Assembly: GCA_958298945.1 (NCBI GenBank)
Contig: OY282607.1
Span: 80,627,868 to 80,691,867, forward strand
Length of the DNA: 64,000 bases
DNA from: Atherix ibis
Lineage: Eukaryota > Arthropoda > Insecta > Diptera > Athericidae
Direction of reading: 5' to 3'
Below are positions 1 to 11,699 of this stretch, piece by piece (positions within the stretch are counted from its first letter, which is position 1; each line of letters starts with the position of its first letter). The notes below the pieces were generated by a model that searched no databases, was not told where the DNA came from, and saw only the letters and a list, made by a program, of their open reading frames with translations. Both the position numbers and the translations under genes were made by a program.

Positions 1-1180
1 GTTGTCCAGTGAAACATTCAATCTTAGCCCGTGTAACATTCAATTTTTATTTTTTATAAATTTTCTGTATTATAATTATTAAAATAACCACCCATCTTTT
101 TGTTATAAAAAAAACCAATTTTATAGTTTTTTGTTGTTGTTAAAATAGGATAAATTAAATTGAGTGATCTGTTTTGATTTAGCGATACTAAAACGTGTAC
201 GGTCCCAAGTTCGAACCTAGCTCCTTAAAGAATTTACATTTCAGTACAAATGTTATTAGAAATGACCATAAATAAAATTTAATTTGATAGAAATGAAATT
301 TATCTGTTTTTAAATAAAATAATCACATTATTATTTTGCTATTAAAAGATTATAATAATCTCTAAAAATTGACTATCTTAAAAACGGACACATTCAAAAT
401 CTTAATGCATAAAAATTTGAATTGTAATATCTAAAAAATGCATCATTCTAAAAAGACGGTAATTTTATTTTTTTGGTCCTTTTTCGTGTTTATTTTAGTT
501 TTGTAATTGCATTGGTAAAAAAAAGAATCCAATTACTTTCCCTATATTGTAGAAAATCGATTTTCAACAATAGGAAAACTAAATGTAATCAGTGCATTTA
601 TTCTATGATTAAATTACATCAAACTTGAATTTATTACACTTGAAAAATATGACATCACTACATTAATGGGACACAGGAACCCTCCTTTGGTAACCAAAAC
701 AAACCGATGAGAAAAGGAATTATCCCGGTAGTATCAGAAAGCATCCATCCCATCAACATCAATTTAATCCAAATTTGATTACTATGTGTAACAAAAGGAG
801 GGGCTGTCGATTACTTTTGTGAAGATCTTACACCCTAAACTAGTCGAAAATCACTAAGCGGAATAGAAATTTAAGGGAGAATATACTTAACAAATTATGG
901 ACGAGAGAAAACTCATTTCAATTTCATCCGAATTACATGTGATTTATGGGAGTTCAGCATTAAAAGGCCAACAAAATGCTGGGGTGGCCAATATCCGTAA
1001 CGGAAGCTTATTAACGGATATGGAAATTGTTGCTTGTACGTGTTTATATAGATTAATAAAGGGAATGAGTTCGAACACTTAAATTCATATAAGAGTATGT
1101 TCGAGTACCAGTTTGTTATTTGTACAACAAACGTGTATCTGCAATTTCTCAAAAATAATGCATTATAATAGATACACATA
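1..1180. other. Gene-free AT-rich sequence
   Basis: No supportable gene. Short open frames (for example 897-1082) have no recognisable domain, no splice continuity and no codon pattern that stands out. A short RNA polymerase III B-box-like string (AGTTCGAACCT, about 208-218) is present, but no tRNA cloverleaf could be folded around it. The segment 660-840 is somewhat less AT-rich and may be old repeat sequence. Confidence 0.5.
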
Positions 1181-1506
1181 CAGGGTGTATCCTTAGATAA
1201 GACACGTCAGTTATAGGAGGTATGAAAAAATATTTCTCTTGCGCAGATAGGTACACCTTATGTGATCTATAGAAATTCATAGAAGTTTCCATCTAGAAGG
1301 TACTTTTTAATAAGTGATTTTAGATTTATTAATTTATCTAAGGTTATTTGAGGTGCCTTTTACAAAGAGAATTTTTCTGTTGAAATTTTTTTTAAACTAT
1401 TGAAAATGAGCGCTTCCATCCGAAATGCATTTTTTTTTTGGTTAAATTAGTCAAGAAATAATTTACAATAAATAAAAAAAAAATCTTTCAGACCTGGAAC
1501 ACCCTG
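1181..1506. mobile_element. Short MITE with CAGGGTGT ends
   Basis: A 326-bp segment begins CAGGGTGTATCC and ends with the near inverted copy (CAGGGTGTTCC on the minus strand). It is flanked on both sides by TA, the target duplication of Tc1/mariner elements. It contains no transposase. The ends resemble those of the other CAGGGTG-ended elements here (31180 and 50776), which suggests a related mobilising transposase. That relation is inferred from the short ends only. Confidence 0.6.
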
Positions 1507-2325
1507 TATACTCTATACATCACCCACGCCAAAAAACAATCATTTGTTTGTATTTTGAATTAAACAATATGCTTACTATGAAAGTTTGCCTGTGTACGTA
1601 TTCTGATAGGATTGCATGTACCTCAGGGTGTCCTGCATCCAAGGGATTTATATTTGAGAAATGATGCCTTCGATAATTTGGATCAAAAATTGTTACTAGA
1701 AAGGATATCAAATATCAGTTAGATATAGAGTTACAATGGGATTAATACTTATAAGTTTATGTATTTTGATGAGTATGCGTACTTAGATTGGCTACTTGCA
1801 TTATCCGAACATACGTTAATAGTTTTCAAATTGCTTAATATCAAATCGTAGTGAATATTTATTTTTTAATAGCTAACATTTGCCATATTATAATTGATTT
1901 TACTTTATTAATACTAGTATTTTTTTTCTAATATTAAATGAATTTCTTCGAGAAAAAGGCTACAATGTATTTTTTAGTTGGCATCTTTATCTATGTTTGC
2001 CTAAACTTATAGAGACAATTAGAAATAATTCAATGTTCCCTAATTTATATTATAATTATTATTATATATCCAATTTGTGCTTCGGAAATTGAAGTTAAAT
2101 AAAGCTTACTAAAATTGTATGTCAGTGCCATTGCACATGGAATTTTGAGTTCAGCGATACCGCTGACCATTTGGTGACAACTAAAAATTATCCTGGCTAT
2201 TACTGAAGATCACTGCCAAGTATCACTGAAGACCACTGCCAAGTATCTCTGAATCAGAGATATATTCATAACAATAGATAATATTGTATATAATTTTATT
2301 AATATTTGTTGTTTTTTTTAATATA
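1507..2325. other. Non-coding spacer with a small tandem duplication
   Basis: AT-rich and without a supportable gene. It holds a two-copy 23-bp tandem repeat (2202-2224 and 2225-2247, ACTGAAGA-CACTGCCAAG core). It also holds the first of three copies of the 13-mer CCATTTGGTGACA (2167-2179), which recurs at 5821 and 9109. Confidence 0.45.
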
Positions 2326-2953
2326 CGAGGTCTGTTCAAAGAGTATCGCGAATTTTGAATTTCCGCGGGTTACGTATATTCGATTTTCGATTTTTTGTGG
2401 CGTTATGATGGTACTTATGTCTCTCACTTATGCCGACAAGTTCAGTCATTTTGAATGTTCAGTTAATTTTTGACAGCTGCTTTGCTTGCACGTGTTTTGG
2501 CTCGTCTTGATGCACCACGCCCCTGCAATCGCAGAAAACTGTAAGCAAAACCTTCACATTCGACCGAACTTGGCGCACTTTTTTGGTCTTGGCTTCTAAG
2601 GCAGCTTCCATTGGGATGATTGAGTTGTGGTTTCTACGTCATAGCCATAAACCCGTGATTCGTCACCAGTTATGACCCTCTGGAACAAATTTGGGACGTC
2701 GCGGACATAGTCCAACAGCTCCTTAGCAATGCTAATGCGATGCAGTTTTTGTCGAAAATGGGCAAAAATCGAAGAGAAGCCAAAACACGTGCAAGCAAAG
2801 CAGCTGTCAAAAATTAACTGAACATTCAAAATGGCCGAACTTGTCGGCACAAGTGAAAGACATGAGTACCAACATAACGCCACAAAAAACGAAAATCGAA
2901 TTTACGTAACCCGCGGAAATTCAAAATTCGCGATACTTTTTGAACAGACCTCG
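2326..2953 (-). mobile_element. Non-autonomous mariner with long inverted arms (copy A)
   Basis: Flanked by TA on both sides, with ends CGAGGTCTGTTCAAA. The inverted match continues inward for roughly 185 bp on each arm, far beyond the about 28-bp repeats usual for mariner, so the single strand could fold into a long hairpin. Between the arms the minus strand encodes a piece of mariner transposase (about 2596-2740) containing TGDES-VYGYDVET, the block around the first catalytic Asp, with Trp changed to Arg after TGDES. Both ends of the transposase are missing, so the copy cannot be autonomous. Sister copies lie at 7481 and 46099. Confidence 0.8.
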
Positions 2954-2970
2954 TACAAACGGTTAATAAT

Positions 2971-3760
2971 GGATTATCCAATTTGTGCCTTGGAAAGTAA
3001 GGTAAAATAAAATCTACTTTAAAAATAGACTAGAATAGATTTTTTATATAATTATATTGATAAAATCTTGCCATTATGTACAATATATGTTAAATTATAG
3101 TATTATTTAAATAGCTGCCACTAAACTTTTGGCAGGAATTGATCTATTTGAAGTATTTTCAAAAAACTTTTTAGCGCATTCCGGACTGTAATTTGGCCAT
3201 TACTTGGTGGATATGGATTTTAAAATGTTCTAAAGTTTATGGGTTATCTTTGAAAATACGGTCTTTACTAGATTCTGATAAGAAAGAGTCCAACGGCTTC
3301 AAATCGCACGATCTTGGAGGTCAATTGTCTGTGTTGTATGGATTGTGGCACCACACATGGTGCAGGCCAAAAAATGGTGCAGATAATTATACTTCCATAG
3401 TGCTGAGAATTGACGGTAACAGTATCTTCTTTTTAATTCTTAAAGAAATACAGACCAGACAGTCACTTCTCGCAGATACAATGGCTTTTCTCTTATCACT
3501 TGTGGGTTTTAAAAGCCCCATATACGACCGTTTTGCTTATTGAGGAACTACCGAGCGGGAAATAAGCCTCATTGCTGTTGTAAATTTTGTTCGAAAAATC
3601 AGCTCCAAAGCCTCACGTTTCAGCGCCCTATTTTCTTCGCATTCCATGATCGGTTAAACGTCCATAATATAAAATGGCAAGCCTTAAGCTAAATAAAACT
3701 ACTTTGGATGAAATATATGTTCAAAGTCTGTCAAATAACGGGGCCGCTAATTGGATAATC
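2971..3760 (-). mobile_element. Decayed rosa-like transposon
   Basis: The ends are inverted (GGATTATCCAATT at the left, GATTATCCAATTA on the minus strand at the right), followed inward by a GGAAAGTA-type subterminal string. Read on the minus strand, 3400-3640 gives scattered pieces matching the block around the first catalytic Asp of DD41D rosa-like transposases (for example LNKQNGRIWG), interrupted by stops and frameshifts. The 116-residue plus-strand frame at 3193-3543 is a shadow of this relic. Confidence 0.6.
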
Positions 3761-3767
3761 ACTAATT

Positions 3768-4062
3768 TTATCAGACAGTCACTTCTCGGGGATACAGTGG
3801 CTTGTGGGTTTTAAGAGCCCCATTTATGATAGTTTTGCTTATTGAGGAACTACTGAGCGGTAAATAAGCCTCATCACTGTAGACAATTTTGTTCCAAAAA
3901 TCAGCATTCGAAGCCTGTTATTTCAGCACCCCAATCAGCGTATCTTTTGCACCTTTTTCTTAAGGTAAATTGATTCGTAATCTAAAATGGCAACCTTAAC
4001 CTAAACAAAAATTACCTTACATGACAATTATAAAATAATAGGGCCGTACTTTCCCAAATACA
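3768..4062 (-). mobile_element. Partial rosa-like relic
   Basis: This repeats the middle and one end of the element immediately to its left: the strings for 'cagtcacttctcggggatac', a GTTTTGCTTATTGAGGAACTAC block and a terminal GGGCCGTACTTTCC occur in the same order. No frame is open. It looks like a second, truncated insertion or a partial duplication of the neighbouring relic. Confidence 0.5.
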
Positions 4063-6399
4063 ATATGGAAACTCTTTACATGAAAGTATCTATTATCTAA
4101 AAAAATTTAGTTTTATATTAAAAATGACATTTTTTGCACATATTTTCAAAACCATCTAGTTACAAAAGAAATAAATTTTAAAAAAAAATCTTTTTCTTTT
4201 CAATAAAAAAAAATAGACAAAAATCTATTTGTATCAGTTTAAATAGTTTTTAGTAGCTTTAAATTATTGCTTTTTATCAGTTTAAATAGTTTTTAGTAGT
4301 ATAAAATTACTAATTTTATATAGAAACGGTAACCGACACCCGCATAAAAAAATATTTTTTTCAATAATTTAAGTTTCAAAATTTTCTTTTCTCTATAAAC
4401 TAAGTAACTAAGATATGGATTTGAATCTGAACAAATACTAAAATGGTAATTTATTAAAAAATATTTTTATATTTACATAAAAGTGTTTAGAAAATCATTT
4501 CCGGAAGATGTAACTTCAAAGAACGGATACCTTCTCCATCTCATCTATCTCAAGAAGTAGGTGTGCATATAGTAGGCATTTATCACTTATTTCGGTATAT
4601 TGACACTTTCTATCAGCCCGCTTATCAACATTAATTTTTATATACATACACATATGTCCATATAGTACACATTAGCCACTTAATATGTGAAGATATTTTT
4701 GTAAACAATCTTTTTGTAACAATGAACATTTCAGACTACTTAAGGGCAGATGTTAAAATTTCCCAAAATATACAACATGCACACTATACCTTACAAGTTA
4801 ACTAATTTTCATTCGGTCTATTAACATGGATTTTTTTGTTGATTTTTTTTTCTTAATATATTTACGAGTAAATACATTACGAGTACATATATACATATGT
4901 GTGTATGTATGGAAATATCCATTTAAATGTGTAATAGTTATTCGGATGACTGCCTAAAATGCATTATTGGCAAAATAAAAATGAAACATTGACTGTCAAC
5001 TGGTTACATAGCAGCCCTTATAACTCCGCTGGGAAATTACTTAAGTGCTGAGACTTAACTTAAGCGTAATCTAGTTTAACTAAAGGAAAATCGTCTCTAA
5101 CATCGTCTTTTGAAAGCTATTAAACTAATTAGATGGTATATTTTTGGATTTTTTAAAAACAACTCTTAAACTAGTGGAGAGGAGGAAAGGTGAACAAAAA
5201 AAACAGCAAAACAATCTTTAAATAAATAATAAATAAATAATTGGGTATATGGAGTAGTAGTAGGGTTGCAAAATGCGAATACGTTAATATGGATCATAAA
5301 TAAAAACACATTTTTCGGAATAATTAAGTTGTTAAGAATGTACGGAAATAATATGTCAACATAGATACATACTCGTATATAGAAGTATTATAGGTTCATT
5401 CATAAGATTAATACAATATGCTTAGTAAAGTGCGAGTACATATAGTTAATTAGATATTATTTATAGAAATATGTATTTAGTCCCTTACAGATATTATCCA
5501 GTCAATTATATGAGATATTTAAAACAAATGTCTAGGCTGTATTATCTATTTTCGTAACGGATGTGTTAATTTAAAATTAAAAAAAAGTTCTTTAAGTTTT
5601 TCCTTTAAACTAAAAAAAAATCTCTTAACTTTTATTGCTGCATTTTTATAGCCGGATTAATAAAAACAATATGCTTGGTTGTGGTTCTAATTATTATTTA
5701 ATTATATTTTATCCAGAATGCTAATTGTTTAAAAAGTGAAATTATTTTATTGTCATTTTTATGTATGTTAAGTCGCATTCGAACTGAAATTTATAGTGTT
5801 AAGTATCACGACAGCTTAGCCCATTTGGTGACAATTAACAGCCTGACCGCTGCCTTTTTACTATCTGCTCACTTATTTTAAGTGCACTGTAAGGATTTTT
5901 ACTTCTTTTTTTTTTATAGAAAAACTTTTATTTTAAGTTATTAGTTAAAAATCATATTAATCTGTTAAGGTACCATATATAAATTTCCAGTCATAGAATA
6001 TTCAACACTTCATCACGGATTCTCTGATTCTTCATCAATTGTGCTTCTTAATCCGTTCTTTGGGTAATGTTATAATTAATCAAAATCATTGAATGGAGAG
6101 GTAGATTTATTAAAATACATTATCATTAAATCTCTTCTATTTAACATTAATTGCAGGCAGTTATAATTTGGCCTATTGGGGCGCCTATTGGTGGGGGTGA
6201 TTCGAGTTTTGTCTATTTTGTTTTTTTTTTGTAATTAAATTGCAAGTGTTAATGGTAAGGTCTTATCGTTTATAGAGTATTTATATTTTTAAAAAAGTAA
6301 ATTGAACTAATAAGGTTAATTAAAAAAATAAAATAGTTTTTGGTAAGATTATCGTTTTGAAAATCAATTTATGTGCAAATGTAGTCTGAAAATAAAGGT
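4063..6399. other. Gene-free AT-rich sequence
   Basis: No open frame above noise and no recognisable motif apart from A/T runs. The second copy of the 13-mer CCATTTGGTGACA lies at 5821-5833, and it shares its right flank (CAAYTAA) with the copy at 2167. Confidence 0.5.
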
Positions 6400-7195
6400 T
6401 TATTCAATTTGCGGTTTGGAAAGTAAATTTTAAGTATTGTATATTCTAGATATAATTTCGATATTGATAATATTTTTATTTTATTATACTACTTAGGTTC
6501 TGCCATTATGCAAAAAATATAATATCGTTTAAATAGCCGCTACGCTAGTCTTTTTACAGGGTTCGATCTTTTTAAGATAATTTTTGATATCTTTTTCGTA
6601 CATTTCCGGCTGTAATTCGACAATTACTTGGCGAATGTTCGTTTTTACCAAAATACTCTAAAGTTGTAGAATTATTTGAGTAATTACAATATTTTACATA
6701 GTTTTATAAGAAAGAGTCCAATGACGCATTCACCAAATCTCGAAATGACGCATCTTTGAAATTTTCTACCAAAATTTTTCGTTTTGTACGGCTTGTTAAA
6801 TCTACACATGGTCAAGATTAAAATCTTCAAGTTTAGGCAAAAAGAATTTTGCCATTTTATGACCACAGTACTCAGAATTTAATGAAAATTTTAATTTTCA
6901 AAGAAACACGATGCCGATGACACCTTCAAACCAAAAAAAAAACACCAGATAGTCACTTTTTGTGGATACAGTGGCTTCTTTACTATCTCTTGTCGATTTT
7001 TAGAGCCCTTTATATAATAATATTGCTTATTAAAAACCCACCGAGCTAGAAATGAGCATCATCGCTGTAGAAAATTTAGTTCGAAAAATCTGCATCCAAA
7101 GCCTGTCGTTTCAGCATCCAATTCGGGGGCCTTCTACGTATCCTATACTTAACAAATTTTACCTTAGATGACATATATATTTGACGGCTGTTAAC
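6400..7195 (-). mobile_element. Decayed rosa-like transposon
   Basis: The left end (6402, TTCAATTTGCGGTTTGGAAAG) matches the terminal region of the other rosa-like relics, and the right end has the characteristic TATATATTTGACGGCTGTTA. On the minus strand, 6990-7100 carries the degraded 'ATGAGGCTCATTTC' block that encodes DEAHF in the intact copy at 50776. Many stops. The small open frame at 6684-6866 is a by-product. Confidence 0.5.
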
Positions 7196-7480
7196 AGGTA
7201 TGGTTATACAAAATGGATTTCACATTACTTGAAACTTAATTGACTGTCAGAACCTTACAACCCATTCCTACTGATTCAGATTTGTGTACTGGATTTAAGG
7301 TAAATTTTTTACCATTTCTTTAAATTATTTTTCTAAAAAGTTAATTTTTGTTACTTGTCAATAACATGGACTTCAAAATTATCTTGAATACATCATAAGT
7401 TAAAAACCAATCGGTCTGATGATCGCAACGATATTATTTCCTATCCAATAATGGAAAAATTACAAATTTTAATAGAAATA

Positions 7481-8125
7481 CGAGGTCTGTTCAAAAAGTA
7501 TCGCGAATTTTGAATTTCCGTGGGCTACGTATAATCGATTTTCGATTTTTTGTGGCGTTATGTTGGTACTCATGTCTCTCACTTATGCCGACAAGTTCGG
7601 CCATTTTGAATGTTCAGTTAATTTATGACAGCTGCTTTGCTTGCACGTGTTTTGGCTCGTTTTCGATTTTTGCCGATTCCAAAAAATGGATCAAAGAATC
7701 TGTTTCGGGAACACGAAGAAGTCACAGAGAGCCAGATCTGGGAAATACGGTGGCTGCGGTATTATTAGTGTGTTTTGGCAACGATGCGTGGCAGGGGCGT
7801 TATCATAGTACAAAAGCCAATTTTTGGCATAAAACTTGCAGGTAATATCCCTTATTGATCGTTCTACCCTGTGGCAAGAACTCATGCGTACCACGCCCTT
7901 GCAATCGAGAAAACTGTAAGCAAAACCTTCGCATTCGACCGAACTTGTCGCGCTTTTTTCGGTCTTGGCTCATGCGGCAACTTCCATTGGGATGATTGAG
8001 CTTTGGTTTCCACGTCATAACCATAAACCCATGATTCGTCACCAGTTATGACCCTCTGGAGCAAATTTGGGTCGTCGCGGACAGAGTACAACAGCTCCTT
8101 ACCGATACTTTTTGAACAGACCTCG
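7481..8125 (-). mobile_element. Non-autonomous mariner with CGAGGTCTGTTC ends (copy B)
   Basis: TA-flanked, 645 bp, with the same termini as copy A. On the minus strand it retains more transposase: KELL-SVRDDPNLLQRVITGDESW-YGYDVET (about 7980-8110) and downstream pieces including YYDNAPAT with the second catalytic Asp and a PPYFPDLALCDFFVFPK stretch with the third (about 7691-7800). Frameshifts separate the pieces. Only about 25 bp of the right inverted arm remains, so it has lost the long fold-back structure seen in copy A. Confidence 0.8.
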
Positions 8126-8127
8126 TA

Positions 8128-9220
8128 CAATCATTTTTATTTGATTTAAAATAAATCCTAAAAATTGGTTTCAAGGTATTTTAAGTCCCAAAATTTTGTT
8201 TCAAGATATTAGAGACCGAATAAGGCTTCTAATAACTTGACACGATGGATTGAGTCGAGATGATAATTTAAATATTTTTTGATATTTTTCTTTAAAAAAA
8301 TATCTTTAAAGTAAGCTTAACTATTACTAATTAAATAAGATCACACATTTTACTCTGAAATTATTAAAAATTGGAAAATTTAGCTTTAGGTGGAGTATTT
8401 TTGTATGCAGAGTATTGCAGCCAAATTAAATGTGATGTTTAATAAAGTATAATTATTTACTGCCAGAATTATAATAAAAATAAAATGTCTGAACTTTTAA
8501 AATATGATTTGCTTTTATAGAAAGTAGTTTATTTAAGTCCCAAAAAAAAAGTTAGTTTTTAGTACAAAAAAAACTCTAAACCAAAAATATATTTTGCAAT
8601 GCCACGTATTAAACCATTTTGGAAATATGAACTAATTTAAATTTGCAAGATTTTCTTTTTCGTTGTTTAGTTTTATTTTTATTTTGTTGTAGAATATCTA
8701 AAGTTTACACTCAATATTTGTCATTTATTATTAAATATAAATATAAAAAAAAACTTTTTTCCAAAGTAAAAATTCCTAACAAAAACCTTATCAGATTGAA
8801 TTTTTAATCTTTAATCTGAAATATGATATTTATAGCTTTATAAGAAAAATACGAAAAATAATTTTCTCAGAAAAGTTAAACTAAAGAGAACTTAAAAAAA
8901 AACAGTTTGTTTTTATATTTTTTTTTGATTTTTTCTTCGATGGGAAAATAAAATTTCTTTGATGGTATATGAAAACATTTTGAAAGCAGGTATTTTCCTA
9001 TCAAACTGTACAAATCTTTAAAATTATTTTGAAGCCAGTAACATTTTTGGGCATGACAACATAAAGAATTGTTTGAAGGTCCTTAAGACAAATGCTATGA
9101 TTATGAGGCCATTTGGTGACATCGTGTAACGTTTGAGTTGGTTTTGTTAGCTTGTCTGAAAACTGTTCGAACGGGAGGTGAAGGGGTAAATTAGAAGTGG
9201 TTAAATTTTGTTGAAATATA
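8128..9220. other. Gene-free AT-rich sequence
   Basis: No supportable gene and very rich in A and T runs. The third copy of the 13-mer CCATTTGGTGACA lies at 9109-9121. Confidence 0.5.
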
Positions 9221-10860
9221 TTAGATTAGTTTAGAAAACTAAAGGGAGGACTTGGGAAAGGAGTTGTTGTGTCTAAAGACTCTATACTGGAAGGAGTACT
9301 ATTTAAAATGTAATTCTGGATTAAGTGGTCCTATTCAATGAGGAGTTATAGATCAAAATATTATCTCTTCTCATATTTAAAATATGAAAGATGGTAAGTT
9401 ACATAATAGTAGGAATGACATAAAGGACCAAAGGTTAGGTACCGAAGAGAAAATTATAGACAAGTGTGGTATGCCTAATCGGAATTCTCCAAAGTTTCCT
9501 TGCCAGAATAGCACAATGGTTGTGGGCAGAGTTGGTAGACTCTACTCATTAGAGCATATTAGATTATTTTAGAAAATCAAGGAGAGAACTTAGAAAACAA
9601 GTTGTTGGGTCTAGGAGCTCCATAATTGCAGAACTCCTTTTTAAAAGTAAATTCTGGTTTAAGTGACATTCATTAAGAATATGAGAGATTTTAAGTTGAA
9701 CCCTACTTGGATTGGCATAAAGGACGGTTTTCATCCAGGGAGTCCGCACTGAAAGGAGACCTATTGAAAAAGAAATTCTGGATTAAGTGACATTCGTTTA
9801 GGATAAAGAGACAGATGTCTCTTTTATTTTTGATTGTAATAATTTGGGAAAACCGAGTAAGGCAGACAATTCCATTAAAGATATGACATGCAATTTTGTT
9901 AGTAGATATGACAAATTAGTATTTCATTAGAGCATATTAGATTATTTTAGAAAATCAAAGAATCAACTTAAAAAAGGGTCTAGGAGCTCCATAATTAAAA
10001 ATAAATTCTGGTTTAAGTGACTTTCATTTAGAATATGAGAGATTTTAAGTTAAATCCTGCTTGGATTGGCATGAAGGACGGGTTTCGTCCATAGACACCG
10101 CACTGGAAGGAGTCCGATTGAAAAAACAGTTCTGGATTATCTGACATTCGTTTAGGTCATGAGATAAAGTAAGTTGAATACCACAGAAACAGCATGCAGG
10201 ATCGAAAGTTAGTTACCGAAAACATAATCATGGGTAAGTGCGGAATTTTGGGATGGTTGTTGATTTTGGCCAATGCATGAAAAGAAATCCTCCACCGTTC
10301 GTCCAGTCTATTTGTCTACGTATAGTCAAACATATTATATAAAATTTGGTCAGTAGACATGTCAATATCTACTGACCGAATTTTATATTTGGTATATTAT
10401 TAAAAATTTAGAAACAAGGTAGAGAAAAGGTGTTAAACCTTTTATTAGTATCCATTTAGCTGGTGTGGTATATTTTAAACAAATAAATTCTAAATAATAA
10501 TTTCCATAGTGCAAAATGGATTCTAGTCAATATAGATCCTTTTTTTGGTATTACAGTGAGCAAAGAACAATGCAGTGATGACCACCCCTCCCCCTATACC
10601 TACAGTTGATCAATACTTTTATTATCGAGAATACCAGCATGACCTGGAATCTAATGCAATTCAAAATTGTTTTTTGTTTTTTTTTTATAAATCACTTGCG
10701 CTAAAAAATTATGAGTATCCTTATAATGTTTTAGTACATCGCCCGTGTGGAAAGTATCAGACGGGATAAAGAGAGAGATGTCTGTGTACTCGTACTTTTC
10801 TCTTAAATAGCTTTTGATTGTAATGATTTGGGAAAACCGAGTAAGGCACAGAATTTCACA
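9221..10860. repeat. Diverged tandem array, about 330-380 bp unit
   Basis: Three imperfect units start near 9221, 9548 and 9928, each opening with ATATTAGATTA-TTTAGAAAA. They then share 'GGGTCTAGGAGCTCCATAATT', 'AATTCTGG-TTAAGTG-C', 'ATGAGAGATTTTAAGTT' and 'CACTGGAAGGAG' in the same order. A further block (GATTGTAATNATTTGGGAAAACCGAGTAAGGCA) occurs at about 9830 and 10815. No conserved reading frame runs through the units, so the small frames at 9384, 9564 and 10575 are not called. The array may be an old expanded repeat or several copies of one unknown element. Confidence 0.55.
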
Positions 10861-11056
10861 TTCGGATTAAATATTGGGTTAGTAATTAAGTGATTGCGGA
10901 TTTTGTCAATAGATGGTATTAGCTCATTCTTTTGTTATGTCAACGTGTTCAAAGCACCTAACCTATATTGTTTTATTGTTGTTTGGACTTCCGCCTTTAA
11001 TTTAGTAAAAATTGTATCGTTTAGCTATTTAGTTTTGTGTTCATCCTAATTTAAAA

Positions 11057-11660
11057 ATGGAAGGACAAGACGTGCATTTTAGACATATTTTATTGTATTA
11101 TTTCCGAAAAGGCAAGAATGCATCGCAGGTACACAAGAAGTTATGTGCCGTATATGGGAATGAAGCCTTGAAAAAAAGGCAGTGTCAAAATTGGTTTGCT
11201 AAATTTCGTTCTGGTGATTTTTCACTAAAAAATGCGCTATGTTATAGAAACTCGACTTATGGATTCCTCATCAGCTGAAGGAAATTCAGTTGACGGAACG
11301 CAGTAGCATCTGCGATTCGCTTCTGAAACGCAACGAAACGGATCCATTTCTGAAACGACTGATAACTGGCGACGAAAAGTAGATAGTTTACAACAATGTT
11401 CATCGGAAACGGTCGTGGGTGATGCGAGATGAACCACCTCAGACGACATCAAAAGCTGAGATGCACCAAAAGAAAATTATGCTGTCAGTTTGGTGGGATT
11501 ATAAAGAAATTCTGCACTTTGAACTTTTACCAGGAAACAAAGGAATGACAGTGTTCCGGTGAGCCTAATGGCTCCGTAATATTTTTGTCTCCTCTAAGAA
11601 TTACAATGAAGATTTAGAAGCGCCTGCCAAATATGGTTTTGCTTAGAAAGCAATGTACAG
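11057..11660 (+). pseudogene. Mariner transposase pseudogene (mellifera-like)
   Basis: The frame starting at 11057 encodes a mariner N-terminal helix-turn-helix: FRHILLYYFRKGKNASQVHKKLC and then RQCQNWFAKFRSGDF. After about 65 codons it jumps, across a deletion, to the block around the first catalytic Asp, near 11360-11400, where LITGDEK is followed by a stop codon in place of Trp. Pieces matching KRSWVMRDEPPQTTSKAEMHQKK, LSVWWD-K and a FELLPGN-type stretch follow. The second and third catalytic Asp regions are absent. Clear inverted ends could not be placed. The relatives are the mellifera/cecropia mariners, also represented at 54856. Confidence 0.75.
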
Positions 11661-11699
11661 AATGCAGTTGAAACAATATAAAGAATTATTACCCACTTC

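Noticed and set aside
181..240. Possible tRNA gene or tRNA-derived SINE (B-box-like AGTTCGAACCT)
   Set aside because: No acceptor stem, anticodon arm or A box could be paired around it. A tRNA scan would decide.
3193..3543. 116-codon plus-strand frame
   Set aside because: It is antisense to a decayed rosa-like transposase; the same sequence on the minus strand matches the family.
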